A stretch of 27,169 nucleotides of DNA from the NCBI GenBank assembly GCA_958405355.1, contig CATYEA010000002.1, positions 1-27,169 of the forward strand, written 5' to 3'. The notes below the pieces were generated by a model. That model made no database searches and was not told where the DNA came from. It was given only the letters and a program-made list of their open reading frames with translations. Shown here one piece after another: positions 17,430 through 25,279 of the stretch. The translations under genes and the position numbers were made by a program. Numbering within the stretch: position 1 is the first letter of the stretch; every line of letters starts with the position of its first letter. This DNA comes from an uncultured Lachnospiraceae bacterium (GTDB taxonomy: Bacteria > Bacillota > Clostridia > Lachnospirales > Lachnospiraceae).

Positions 17430-17864
17430 ATGTGGGGATGGATAATCGCTTTAATTTCAGGGGCATTAATGAGTATTCAGGGAGTATTTAATACGGGGCT
17501 GACGAAGCAGACGAGCCTGTGGGTGGCCAATAGCTGGGTACAGGGAACGGCGCTGGCGGTTTGTCTGGGCGCATGGCTCATTAAAGAGCGGCAGTCCTTT
17601 GGAACATTATTTCAGGTGGATTCAAAATATATGCTTCTCGGCGGCGTGATCGGGGCTTTTATTACACTGACTGTCATTTTGAGTATGGATCAGCTTGGTC
17701 CGGCAAAATCAGCGTTGATCATCGTTGTTTCTCAGTTGGCTGTGGCCTATCTGATTGAGCTTTTTGGCCTTTTTGGTATGGAAAAGGTAGACTTTCAATG
17801 GTCAAAACTTATTGGAATGATTGTTGCTGTTGTTGGAATTTTTATTTTCAAATGGCAATCTTGA
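17430..17864 (+). CDS. DMT-family DUF606 (YdcZ-like) membrane protein
   Basis: A small 144-residue membrane protein with about five hydrophobic helices, starting MWGWIIALISGALMSIQG. The glycine-rich pattern and length match the DUF606/YdcZ branch of the drug/metabolite transporters. The start at 17430 is chosen because AGGAGA lies nine bases upstream. An earlier in-frame start at 17316 would run through the preceding terminator hairpin and would add a charged tail foreign to the family. Members often occur as adjacent pairs forming one transporter; only one copy is here, so it may act as a homodimer. Its substrate is unknown. A weak TATACT lies upstream as a possible -10. Confidence 0.82.
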   Translation: MWGWIIALISGALMSIQGVFNTGLTKQTSLWVANSWVQGTALAVCLGAWLIKERQSFGTLFQVDSKYMLLGGVIGAFITLTVILSMDQLGPAKSALIIVVSQLAVAYLIELFGLFGMEKVDFQWSKLIGMIVAVVGIFIFKWQS

Positions 17865-17929
17865 TTTCTGATTGTCGAAACCGTAAAAATTTTGTCGCTT
17901 AAAAAATCCGTAAATATTTCAAAAATATA

Positions 17930-17958
17930 TTGTAATACTTTTGGGTTTTCGATAAAAT
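17930..17958 (+). promoter_or_regulatory. Promoter of the comEA operon
   Basis: TTGTAA (17930-17935) and TAAAAT (17953-17958) with a 17 bp spacer. The -10 overlaps an in-frame ATG at 17957, so that ATG would not be in the transcript. This supports the downstream comEA start at 18008. Confidence 0.6.
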
Positions 17959-18007
17959 GAATATGTATGGGTTTTTATTGACATTCCTGTTCGAAAGGAA
18001 GGATAGG

Positions 18008-18652
18008 ATGTCAAAGTGTAAAAGAATAATGACTGGATTTTTCTGTTTGTTTCTGGGATTAATGACGGCCTGTGGGTCGGGAGAAATTCTTATGGAAACC
18101 GGTGAAAGAGCAGAGAGCGGCATAGCTGCAGATGATGGACAGCAGACCGGGGAGGACAGAACCCCCATAACAGAAAGTCCGGAGATTAAAGAGAAGTTAA
18201 AGGATTTAATCTATGTTTATGTCTGTGGTCAGGTAAGGACGCCGGGCGTATATTCGTTAGACGAAGGAAGCCGTCTTTTTGAGGCGGTAGACCTGGCCGG
18301 AGGAATTCTTCCCGAAGGGGATTTGACCAGAATTAATCTGGCGGCCGTATTGGCGGATGGTCAGAAGATTTATATTCCGTCGGCGGCAGAGGCAGAGACG
18401 ATGCAGGATGCGGAAGAATTTTCGGAAGAATCGGAAAAGAGCGGAGATGTTTCAGGGCAGAGGGTGAATATTAATCGTGCTTCGAAAGAGACATTGATGA
18501 CGCTGCCTGGAATTGGGGAAGCGAAAGCAGAAGCAATTCTGGCATACAGACAGGCAGAAGGAGACTTTGAAAGCCCGGAAGCATTGATGAATGTTCCGGG
18601 GATTAAAGAAGGCGTTTTTGCAAAGATTAAAGACCGGATTGCGATAGATTGA
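18008..18652 (+). CDS. comEA: ComEA-like DNA-binding competence protein
   Basis: ComEA binds incoming DNA at the outer face of the membrane and feeds it to ComEC. I choose the ATG at 18008 behind AAGGAAGG, giving 214 residues. An SLBB domain (about 67-125, VYVCGQVRTPGVYSL) is followed by an acidic linker and a double helix-hairpin-helix domain (153-214) with VNINRASKETLMTLPGIG and a second NVPGIK hairpin. The N-terminus is a hydrophobic stretch ending MTAC, with Cys22. This looks like a lipoprotein signal rather than the usual single anchor helix, although the -3 residue is Met instead of Leu. A two-component system separates it from comEC, and comEC is interrupted. Confidence 0.88.
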   Translation: MSKCKRIMTGFFCLFLGLMTACGSGEILMETGERAESGIAADDGQQTGEDRTPITESPEIKEKLKDLIYVYVCGQVRTPGVYSLDEGSRLFEAVDLAGGILPEGDLTRINLAAVLADGQKIYIPSAAEAETMQDAEEFSEESEKSGDVSGQRVNINRASKETLMTLPGIGEAKAEAILAYRQAEGDFESPEALMNVPGIKEGVFAKIKDRIAID

Positions 18653-18662
18653 GGTGAAGAAA

Positions 18663-19352
18663 ATGTCAAAAAAGGTACTTGTAGTTGATGACGAAAAGCT
18701 GATTGTCAAAGGAATCCGCTATAGTCTGGAGCAGGATGGCATGGAAGTGGAAGTGGCTTATGATGGGCGCCAGGCTTTAGAAATGGCACAGAGTAATGTT
18801 TATGATGTGATTCTTCTGGATGTCATGCTTCCTGAACTGAATGGATTTGAGGTATGTCAGATGATTCGTGATTTTTCGGATGTTCCGATTATCATGCTGA
18901 CAGCTAAAGGTGATGATATGGATAAGATTCTCGGTCTGGAATACGGTGCCGATGATTATATAACAAAACCATTTAATATTTTGGAGGTCAAAGCACGTAT
19001 TAAGGCGATCATGCGCCGGACACGGGTCAAAGAAACAGAGGCCGTCAATCCACGGATGATCACTTCGGGAGATATGCGGATTGATCTGGACAGCCGACGG
19101 GTCTTCATCTCTGATAAAGAAGTGAATCTGACAGCAAAAGAATTTGACTTACTCGAACTGCTCATTACGAATCCAAATAAGGTTTATAACCGGGAGAATT
19201 TATTAAACCTTGTATGGGGCTATGATTATCCTGGGGATGTGCGTACTGTGGATGTTCATGTGCGGCGTCTCAGAGAAAAAGTGGAAGTAAATCCGAGTGA
19301 GCCACGGTATATACATACAAAATGGGGTGTTGGTTATTTCTTCCAGAATTAA
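18663..19352 (+). CDS. OmpR/PhoB-family response regulator
   Basis: A 229-residue regulator. The receiver domain has Asp9-Asp10, phosphoacceptor Asp53 in ILLDVMLPELNG, Thr80 and Lys102 (YITKPF). The winged-helix output domain has NLTAKEFDLLELL and ends in WGVGYFF. The ATG at 18663 with AGGTG six bases before it is preferred over an in-frame GTG at 18654, which lacks a ribosome site. It begins 10 bases after comEA and overlaps the kinase gene. The sequence is close to the PhoP/WalR/ResD-like type common in Firmicutes, often linked to the cell envelope. Its regulon is not visible here. Confidence 0.93.
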   Translation: MSKKVLVVDDEKLIVKGIRYSLEQDGMEVEVAYDGRQALEMAQSNVYDVILLDVMLPELNGFEVCQMIRDFSDVPIIMLTAKGDDMDKILGLEYGADDYITKPFNILEVKARIKAIMRRTRVKETEAVNPRMITSGDMRIDLDSRRVFISDKEVNLTAKEFDLLELLITNPNKVYNRENLLNLVWGYDYPGDVRTVDVHVRRLREKVEVNPSEPRYIHTKWGVGYFFQN

Positions 19353-20814
19353 AAAAACAAAGAAGAAAAACGGTTTTTTATACAGTATGCGTTTATGGTT
19401 GGTAGTTGCCCTGATAGCGGTAACTATCAGCCCTTTATTTATTATGCGGCTGGTTGCATTGAATAATATTGAGGCTCAGCTCCGTACTCGGCGGGTAGGT
19501 GAGCTTTCAAATTATGCACTGATTCTATCAAACCAGATCGTCCGAAGTAACTATTTTAAAGGCGAAAACATGGAGATTGTCCATGCGGATATGAATCAGA
19601 GCGCTACTATGTATAATGGCCGGATATTAATTCTTGATAATCATTACAATATTATAAAAGATACGTATTCCACGTTGGATGGGCTGATTTCCATATCCAA
19701 TGAAACCATTCAGGCCATGGGCGGGGAAAGTGTTAAAAATTATAATAAAGAAGACGGAATGCTGGAACTGGCAGTGCCGATCACAACAGAGGATAAAAGT
19801 CAGGTCCTCGGGGTTATTTTATTTTATTCTTCGACTTTGGATATTCAAAAAACCTGTGATTCCATCGGACGTTCTTATAATGGTATTACGACGGCCCTGG
19901 TCGGACTTTGTATCTTATTGTCGTTGGTGATCGCAAATCTTTTTACCAAACCTTTAAAACGGGTAGCCAATTCGATTGACCGGATGGCAGAGGGACATTT
20001 TGATGAAGAAATCCATTTGAGAGGATTTTCAGAAATAAAAACTATTTCGGATTCTTTTAATATGATGCTTAAAAAGATGCAGAAGGTGGAAAATTCCCGG
20101 CAGGAGTTTGTTTCCAATGTGTCCCATGAATTAAAAACACCGATTACTTCCATTAAGGTGTTGGCGGATTCCCTCAATATGCAGGAAAATGTGCCAAATG
20201 AAGTGTATAAGGAATTTATGCAGGATATTGTTGTGGAAATTGACAGAGAAAATCAGATTATCAATGATTTACTTGCCCTGGTAAAAATGGATAAAGCGGT
20301 GGCAGAGCTGAATATATCCCAGGTCAATGTCAATGACATGCTGGAAATGATTTTAAAACGTTTGCGTCCGATTGCGGCGAAACGAAACATAGAACTTGTT
20401 TTTGAGAGCTTTCGACAGGTTTCAGCGGAATGTGACGAGGTAAAGATGAATCTGGCCTTTACCAATCTGGTGGAAAACGGCATTAAATATAATGTGGCTG
20501 GTGGCTGGGTGAAAGTATCCCTGGATGCGGACCATAAATATTTTTATGTGAAAGTTACCGATTCGGGTATTGGTATTCCTAAAGAATATCAGGATCAGAT
20601 TTTTGAACGTTTCTATCGGGTAGATAAGGCCCGGTCCAGAGAAACGGGAGGTACGGGTCTCGGACTGGCAATTACCAAAAATATCATATTGATGCACGAT
20701 GGTGCGATCAAAGTGGTAAGTAAAGAGGATGAAGGTTCGACCTTTGTCGTGCGTATTCCTCTGAAGTATGTCCATGAAAATGCGAATGGAGGGGTGAAAA
20801 ATGAGAAAAATTAA
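19297..20814 (+). CDS. Membrane sensor histidine kinase with HAMP domain
   Basis: A kinase of about 505 residues partnering the preceding regulator. Membrane helices lie at about 31-52 and 193-213. Between them is an extracellular domain with a PAS/Cache look (NGRILILDNHYNIIKDTY). Then come HAMP (214-265), the phosphoacceptor region with His277 in NVSHELKTPITS, and an ATPase domain with NLVENGIKYN, TDSGIGIPKE and TGGTGLGLAI. The start is uncertain. The GTG at 19297 has GGAAG upstream but overlaps the regulator gene by 56 bases; the GTG at 19327 would be shorter and has no clear site. It is followed by a GerMN lipoprotein gene overlapping by 14 bases, an arrangement like MtrB-LpqB of Actinobacteria. 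Confidence 0.9.
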   Translation: MSHGIYIQNGVLVISSRIKKTKKKNGFLYSMRLWLVVALIAVTISPLFIMRLVALNNIEAQLRTRRVGELSNYALILSNQIVRSNYFKGENMEIVHADMNQSATMYNGRILILDNHYNIIKDTYSTLDGLISISNETIQAMGGESVKNYNKEDGMLELAVPITTEDKSQVLGVILFYSSTLDIQKTCDSIGRSYNGITTALVGLCILLSLVIANLFTKPLKRVANSIDRMAEGHFDEEIHLRGFSEIKTISDSFNMMLKKMQKVENSRQEFVSNVSHELKTPITSIKVLADSLNMQENVPNEVYKEFMQDIVVEIDRENQIINDLLALVKMDKAVAELNISQVNVNDMLEMILKRLRPIAAKRNIELVFESFRQVSAECDEVKMNLAFTNLVENGIKYNVAGGWVKVSLDADHKYFYVKVTDSGIGIPKEYQDQIFERFYRVDKARSRETGGTGLGLAITKNIILMHDGAIKVVSKEDEGSTFVVRIPLKYVHENANGGVKNEKN

Positions 20815-21010
20815 ATTTTTTGCCGTTCTGTTCCTATGCCTGTGTCTGACAATGACGTCCACTGGCTGTGATTCAGCGAAGCATCTTTTGGCAAAATGGC
20901 GTCATGAAGAGGATGCGGAGGTTACAACGACGGAGGCTTCTCATGGTGTCTATCAGATGAATCTTGGCGAAACACGGCTCATAAAAGCGGCTTATGTATC
21001 GAGGGTATGA
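20801..21010 (+). pseudogene. N-terminal fragment of a GerMN lipoprotein
   Basis: A 69-residue frame with an AGGGGTGA ribosome site. It has a signal peptide of about 22 residues ending in STGC, probably the lipidated Cys23, although the residue at -3 is Ser. It then starts the first GerMN domain (YQMNLGETRLIKAAYVS) and stops. The rest of that domain continues in another frame from 21007. The join is ATGA, so the ribosome could restart, but the export signal would be lost to the second piece. Compared with the second GerMN copy, about 13 residues are missing at the join. I read this as the front half of a broken gene; sequencing error is the alternative. Confidence 0.7.
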
Positions 21011-21984
21011 AACAGACGCCGTCGGATAATGCATATAAGAGTGTGATTTCCGGCGATGTTCAGGTCGAAAACTATACCTATGACAGCAATAACCGGCTGG
21101 CGACCTTATATTTTAATGCATCGTATAATAAATTGCCGGCGGCCAGAGAGATATTGACCCGGGCAGCGATTGTAAAGACGCTGACCCAGTTCAGTGATGA
21201 AATCCAATATGTGGCTTTTATTATTGGAAATACACCGATGACAACAGAGGATGGCAGCCTGATGATGATGCGGGGCAGAGATTTTATTGATAATATCAGC
21301 GGTAATATGGAATATGTCCGTGAGGACTATGTGACTATGTACTTTGTCAGCGAAGATGGAACAAAGCTTCAGGCCGAGGATGTCATTATAAAATATTTAA
21401 GTAAGATTAATTTGGAAACAGCCCTTGTGAACAGTCTGATTTCCGGACCGATCACAAAGGGCCTGAAACCATCCTTATCACCGGATACAGTGGTCTATAA
21501 AGTAAATATCAGGGAAGATATTTGCTATGTGGATTTAAACCGAACATTTCTTGAACGGGTCAATGGGCAGAGCTTTGAGCTGAATATCTATTCCGTGGTC
21601 AATACGTTGACCCAGATGACTGGAGTCAGCCGGGTTCAGTTTCTGATTGACGGCGTTATCTTTAGCGGAACTGTGGAAGGAATGCGCATTGATGGGTTAT
21701 TTGAAAAAAATATGTCCCTTGTAAGCCGGCCGGAGAAAGAGATGCAAAATTCATCATCGGGGCCTTTAGAAGGGAAAGATGCGATGCAGAAGGATATTGA
21801 GCATCAGGTGATCGAAAACCAAAAGAATGCGGGAAATACTGTAGAAAGTAAAACAGAGACATCGGCAGAAAACCCGGAAAATCCATCGTCGGAAGCAGCG
21901 GGTGAAGCGGGAGGACAGACGCAGGGAGGAATGCCGGGTGGCGCAGAAGACGGCAATGCCGGCGGAGAAAATACAGGTGAATAG
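21007..21984 (+). pseudogene. GerMN-domain protein lacking its signal peptide
   Basis: This 325-residue frame contains the end of one GerMN (Germane) domain and a complete second one (about 113-240), ending in a low-complexity Glu/Gly/Ser tail. GerMN domains occur in spore-germination protein GerM and in the LpqB lipoprotein, which modulates a histidine kinase. Position directly behind a kinase suggests an accessory role in signal sensing. It has no export signal of its own; the signal peptide lies in the preceding fragment in another frame. The ATG overlaps the preceding stop and has no separate good ribosome site. It may be made by reinitiation, or be non-functional. Confidence 0.72.
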
Positions 21985-22001
21985 AATATAGGTGATAGAT
22001 C

Positions 22002-23048
22002 ATGAAACGACCGCTGATGGGTGCAGGTATCGCCTTGGTGGTTGGAGTGGCGGCAGCTTTGCTCGGTGTATCCTGGTTATGGATATGCCTGTGTACTGTC
22101 GGATTAAATATCGCTATGAAGTTATGGACAGAGAGTTCCTTAAAATATGTTCTGGGGCTCTCTGTCTTTTTACTTGTCGGATTTTGTCGGACTTTGCCGA
22201 ATGTGCCAAGGGAAGCCGGACAAAGCCCTGCGATCCAGGAAATTCAGGGGCGTGTTTGCCGGGTACAGGAAAAGGCAAACAGCATATGGCTTTATGTGAC
22301 AACGGATGAAAACGACACAGTGCTTGTTGTGCAGGTGTGCGGTTCTGAGGACAGAAAAACATATTATAAAGGACAGATTGTGGAGGCTTCCGGAGAGGCA
22401 GAAGCTTTTATTCATCCTGGAAATCCGGGACAGTTTGACGAAAAAAGTTATTATTTATCCCAAGGCGTGACTTATCGGTTGTGGGCCGAAAAAATTGTCC
22501 TTGTTCATGAGGGAGGAAGGTTCTGGCAGTTGCTGCGCGGCCTGGAAAAGCTAAAAGAGAGGATGGCTGAGTTCTACTGTGAGACTATGGGAGAATCCGG
22601 GGCCGGAGTTCTAATGGCAGCCGTGTTAGGCGACCGTTCCGGGTTTCAGGATGACCTGCGCCGGTATTATCAGGAAAATGGCTGGATGCACCTGGTCACG
22701 ACTTCCGGACTGCATTTGTCCTTTATTGCCATGGGACTTTATCGCAGACTTAGAAAATCTACGGTTGCCATATTTCCATCAACGATAGTGGCATTTATTA
22801 TGATGTTGGCCTACGGATATATGACAGATTTTGGTGATTCTATGCTGAGGGCCATGGGAATGATGGTGTTTTTGCTCATTGGCAAAATATTGGGAAGAAA
22901 AATGGATGTTCCGACGTCACTGGTATTGACAGCGGATATCCTGTTAATGTTTCGGCCGGAACGTTTGATGTCCGCAGGATTCCAGTTGTCTTTTGGCGCT
23001 GTGGCCGGGGTGGAACTGGGAAAATATTATGCCAAGTGCTTATTGTGA
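22002..23048 (+). CDS. comEC: ComEC N-terminal half (interrupted)
   Basis: ComEC is the membrane channel that takes up single-stranded DNA. This 348-residue piece holds the opening helices, the extracellular OB-like domain (GRVCRVQEKANSIWLYV, with GNPGQFDEKSYYLSQGV), and the first part of the channel domain with HLVTTSGLHLSFI. It ends at an in-frame TGA (23046-23048); the same frame then continues into the C-terminal half without shift. AGGTGAT precedes the ATG, and the GerMN fragment stops 17 bases upstream. Intact ComEC is a single protein of roughly 750-800 residues, and the two halves plus the stop codon give 795 codons. Function is probably lost unless the halves assemble or the stop is read through. 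Confidence 0.85.
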   Translation: MKRPLMGAGIALVVGVAAALLGVSWLWICLCTVGLNIAMKLWTESSLKYVLGLSVFLLVGFCRTLPNVPREAGQSPAIQEIQGRVCRVQEKANSIWLYVTTDENDTVLVVQVCGSEDRKTYYKGQIVEASGEAEAFIHPGNPGQFDEKSYYLSQGVTYRLWAEKIVLVHEGGRFWQLLRGLEKLKERMAEFYCETMGESGAGVLMAAVLGDRSGFQDDLRRYYQENGWMHLVTTSGLHLSFIAMGLYRRLRKSTVAIFPSTIVAFIMMLAYGYMTDFGDSMLRAMGMMVFLLIGKILGRKMDVPTSLVLTADILLMFRPERLMSAGFQLSFGAVAGVELGKYYAKCLL

Positions 23049-23051
23049 GAG

Positions 23052-24389
23052 GTGAAAGCTCCAAAAACCGGAAATAAAAACCGTTTTTTAAGACGGTTAT
23101 TAAAACAATTTCAGGAGATATTTTGGGTCCAACTGGGGATTTTTCTGGTGACATTGCCTATATTGTTGCGGCACATGTATGAAGTTCCGCTATTGGGATT
23201 CTTCTATAACTTTTTTATGATTCCTCTTATTTCGATTATTGTTCCGGTGTCTTTTATAGCAGGGCTTATTGGAATCGGTCCTCCTTCAGTATTGGCTGCG
23301 GCGGCCTCCGGGCTCATGTGGGGGATAGATATTATTTTAGGATGGGTCCACAGACTTCCTTCTGTAGTCCTGATTTGCGGAAAACCTCAGTGGTGGCAGC
23401 TTTTTCTGTTTTGTATCTGCGTTTGTAGCACCGTTTTTCTGGCATCTCGGAAGCCGATATTTCAAAAAATGACATGCCGAAAGTCGGTATCCCGGAAGGA
23501 CATATTCCGGAAACCGTCGGCCGTGATATTGCATGTCGCCGTGATATTGGCTGTTGGCTGCTTCATTTTAATGTTTGTGCGGGAACAGTCGGATCGGATG
23601 ATGTGCCTGGACGTGGGACAGGGAGATGGCATTTGTATACTTGGCGAAAATGGACAGGCTATTTTGGTGGATGGCGGGAGTTCGGATGTGAAAAAAGTTT
23701 ATCAGTACCGGATTGAACCGATGCTTAAATATTATGGAATCCGAAAAATCGATGCCTGGTTTTTAACCCACGGAGATTCGGACCATGTGTCCGGTATTGA
23801 AGAAGCTTTCGAAGATAGTGCAATTCCTGTAAAGCGGCTCATTTTGCCCGATGTTTCCACCGATGAGGCACTGAATAAAATTCGTGAGATGGCTGAACAG
23901 CAGGATATTCCTGTTATGACAGTCAGGCCGGGGGATCGGCTAAAAGCCGGAAATTTTGAACTGTCTTGTCTTTATCCGAAGGCCGAATGGTGTTCAGGAG
24001 ATAAAAATAATGATTCTCTCGTCTTGTCCTTGGCACGGACGACGAGTGGAAGCCATTTTGTGATGCTTCTTATGGGAGATTTGGAGAAGGAAGGAGAGGC
24101 CATGCTTCTTGAAAAAGGTGGAGTTCCGGACTGTGATGTACTTAAAGTTGGTCATCATGGGTCTTCCGGAGCAACATCCGAAGCTTTTCTGGAAGCAGTC
24201 ACACCGGAGTGGGCTTTTATATCCTGTGGGGAAGACAATCGCTACGGTCATCCCCATGATGAGACACTGGATCGGCTGCAGAAGGCGGGATGCCGGTATT
24301 TAACAACGGCTAGGCAGGGGGCTTTGATGATACGGTTTTCATCGACAACTTATCAGGTGTTTGTTTGGGGAAAGTGTGGAGGCTTGTGA
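23052..24389 (+). CDS. comEC: ComEC C-terminal half with metallo-beta-lactamase domain
   Basis: The continuation of ComEC in the same frame as the first half, with a GTG at 23052 four bases past the internal TGA and an AGAGG stretch overlapping that start. The 445 residues include the remaining channel helices (about 25-170) and the metallo-beta-lactamase-like domain with LDVGQGDG, ILVDGGSS, the metal-binding THGDSDHVSGI, GDLEKEGE and VGHHGSS. All are family hallmarks of the Rec2-like end. This domain is thought to degrade the non-transported strand. A GTG right after the stop could in principle restart translation, but the purine match to ribosome sites is poor in position. It ends about 70 bases before the dinD remnant, with no terminator between. 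Confidence 0.85.
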   Translation: MKAPKTGNKNRFLRRLLKQFQEIFWVQLGIFLVTLPILLRHMYEVPLLGFFYNFFMIPLISIIVPVSFIAGLIGIGPPSVLAAAASGLMWGIDIILGWVHRLPSVVLICGKPQWWQLFLFCICVCSTVFLASRKPIFQKMTCRKSVSRKDIFRKPSAVILHVAVILAVGCFILMFVREQSDRMMCLDVGQGDGICILGENGQAILVDGGSSDVKKVYQYRIEPMLKYYGIRKIDAWFLTHGDSDHVSGIEEAFEDSAIPVKRLILPDVSTDEALNKIREMAEQQDIPVMTVRPGDRLKAGNFELSCLYPKAEWCSGDKNNDSLVLSLARTTSGSHFVMLLMGDLEKEGEAMLLEKGGVPDCDVLKVGHHGSSGATSEAFLEAVTPEWAFISCGEDNRYGHPHDETLDRLQKAGCRYLTTARQGALMIRFSSTTYQVFVWGKCGGL

Positions 24390-24394
24390 GAGCA

Positions 24395-24423
24395 TTGTAA
24401 TTTGCTGATTTTGCAACTATAAT
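24395..24423 (+). promoter_or_regulatory. Promoter of the dinD remnant
   Basis: TTGTAA (24395-24400) and TATAAT (24418-24423) with a 17 bp spacer, right after the comEC stop. A Gram-positive LexA box (CGAAC-N4-GTTCG type) is not visible around it, so damage control is not supported from sequence. Confidence 0.6.
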
Positions 24424-24458
24424 AAATATGTGCTTTTTGGGGAGGTTATGAATTATAT

Positions 24459-24722
24459 ATGGATAAAAAGAGGATTGAGATGATCAAATCAAGCTTTGAT
24501 ATAGCAGTACATAGAATTGATGATACGGATATTGAGTTTTGGTATGCCCGGGACTTTATGACTCTTTTAGGGTATGAACGATGGGAAAATTTTGATAAAG
24601 TAATAAAGCGAGCAATGGAATCATGCAAAATTTCTGGTATTAGAGTGTCAGACCATTTTCTTGAGACCACGAAAATGGTCCAATTAGGCAGCGGTTCAAA
24701 ACGTAATATAAAAGATTGTTGA
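24459..24722 (+). pseudogene. dinD: dinD N-terminal fragment
   Basis: An 87-residue frame matching the N-terminus of DNA-damage-inducible protein D, a Bro-N-like domain. Similarity is visible in FWYARDFMTLLGYERWENF, DHFLETTKMVQLGSGSKRNIKD. In E. coli DinD the corresponding region is followed by LSRYACYLVVQNGDP, which is absent here. The frame ends at a TGA directly after KD. GGGGAGG lies 13 bases before the ATG, longer than ideal. Intact DinD proteins are about 275 residues, and in E. coli DinD interacts with RecA. It is a remnant, not a working gene. Confidence 0.8.
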
Positions 24723-25185
24723 ACGGACAGAGGCAAGAGGGAGACTCAAGGAGTCCGAAAAACGTCTTTCACAAAATATCTATGAGCGGGGTGTGGATGA
24801 TGCTGGATTCGGAAGGATTCGTTCGAAAGGCGATAGTGCGTTATTTGGCGGGTATAGTACGCAGGAGATGAAAGAACGGTTGGGGATAAAAGGGAATCGT
24901 CCATTGGCAGATTTCTTGCCAACATTAACTATTGCAGCTAAAAATCTTGCAACAGAAATGACAAATTATAATGTTGAGGAAAAAGATTTATCAGGTGAGC
25001 CTGCTATTACTATAGAGCACGTACAGAATAATTCTTCGGTTCGAGAGATGCTTGGACAACGTGGAATTAAACCTGAGGATTTGCCACCTTCTGAGGATAT
25101 AAAAAAATTGGAGCGTCGTGTAAAATCTCAGGAAAAGAAAATCGCGGAACAATCAGGAAAGTTGCCAAATAAACATAGCATGTAA
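24712..25185 (+). pseudogene. dinD: dinD C-terminal fragment
   Basis: In a different frame from the N-terminal piece, coding resumes from 24712 as KIVERTEARGRLKESEKRL, then YERGVDDAGFGRIRSKGD and ALFGGYSTQEMKERLG. It ends after RPLADFLPTLTIAAKNLA, EHVQNNSSVREMLGQRGI and ERRVKSQEKKI. These are the second-half hallmarks of DinD. Compared with E. coli DinD about 45 residues are missing between the pieces. AAAGATT is plausible at both deletion ends, so short-homology recombination may have removed them. The only possible start inside the piece, a GTG at 24793, has no ribosome site and would omit part of the domain. Confidence 0.8.
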
Positions 25186-25279
25186 ATATAATTGCACTAA
25201 AAGCATTTTTATCATATTAGCACGATACATTAATATATGATATACTGCATATATAATCCTGTTTGGAAAGGAAAACACA

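Noticed and set aside
17957..18007. Upstream start for comEA
   Set aside because: The ATG overlaps the -10 of the likely promoter and would place charged residues before the signal peptide.
23046..23120. Selenocysteine read-through of the comEC TGA
   Set aside because: The nearest hairpin (AACCGT with ACGGTT) lies about 40 bases downstream, too far for a bacterial SECIS, and ComEC is not known as a selenoprotein.
24395..24460. LexA box controlling dinD
   Set aside because: No CGAAC/GTTCG-type palindrome is present near the promoter.
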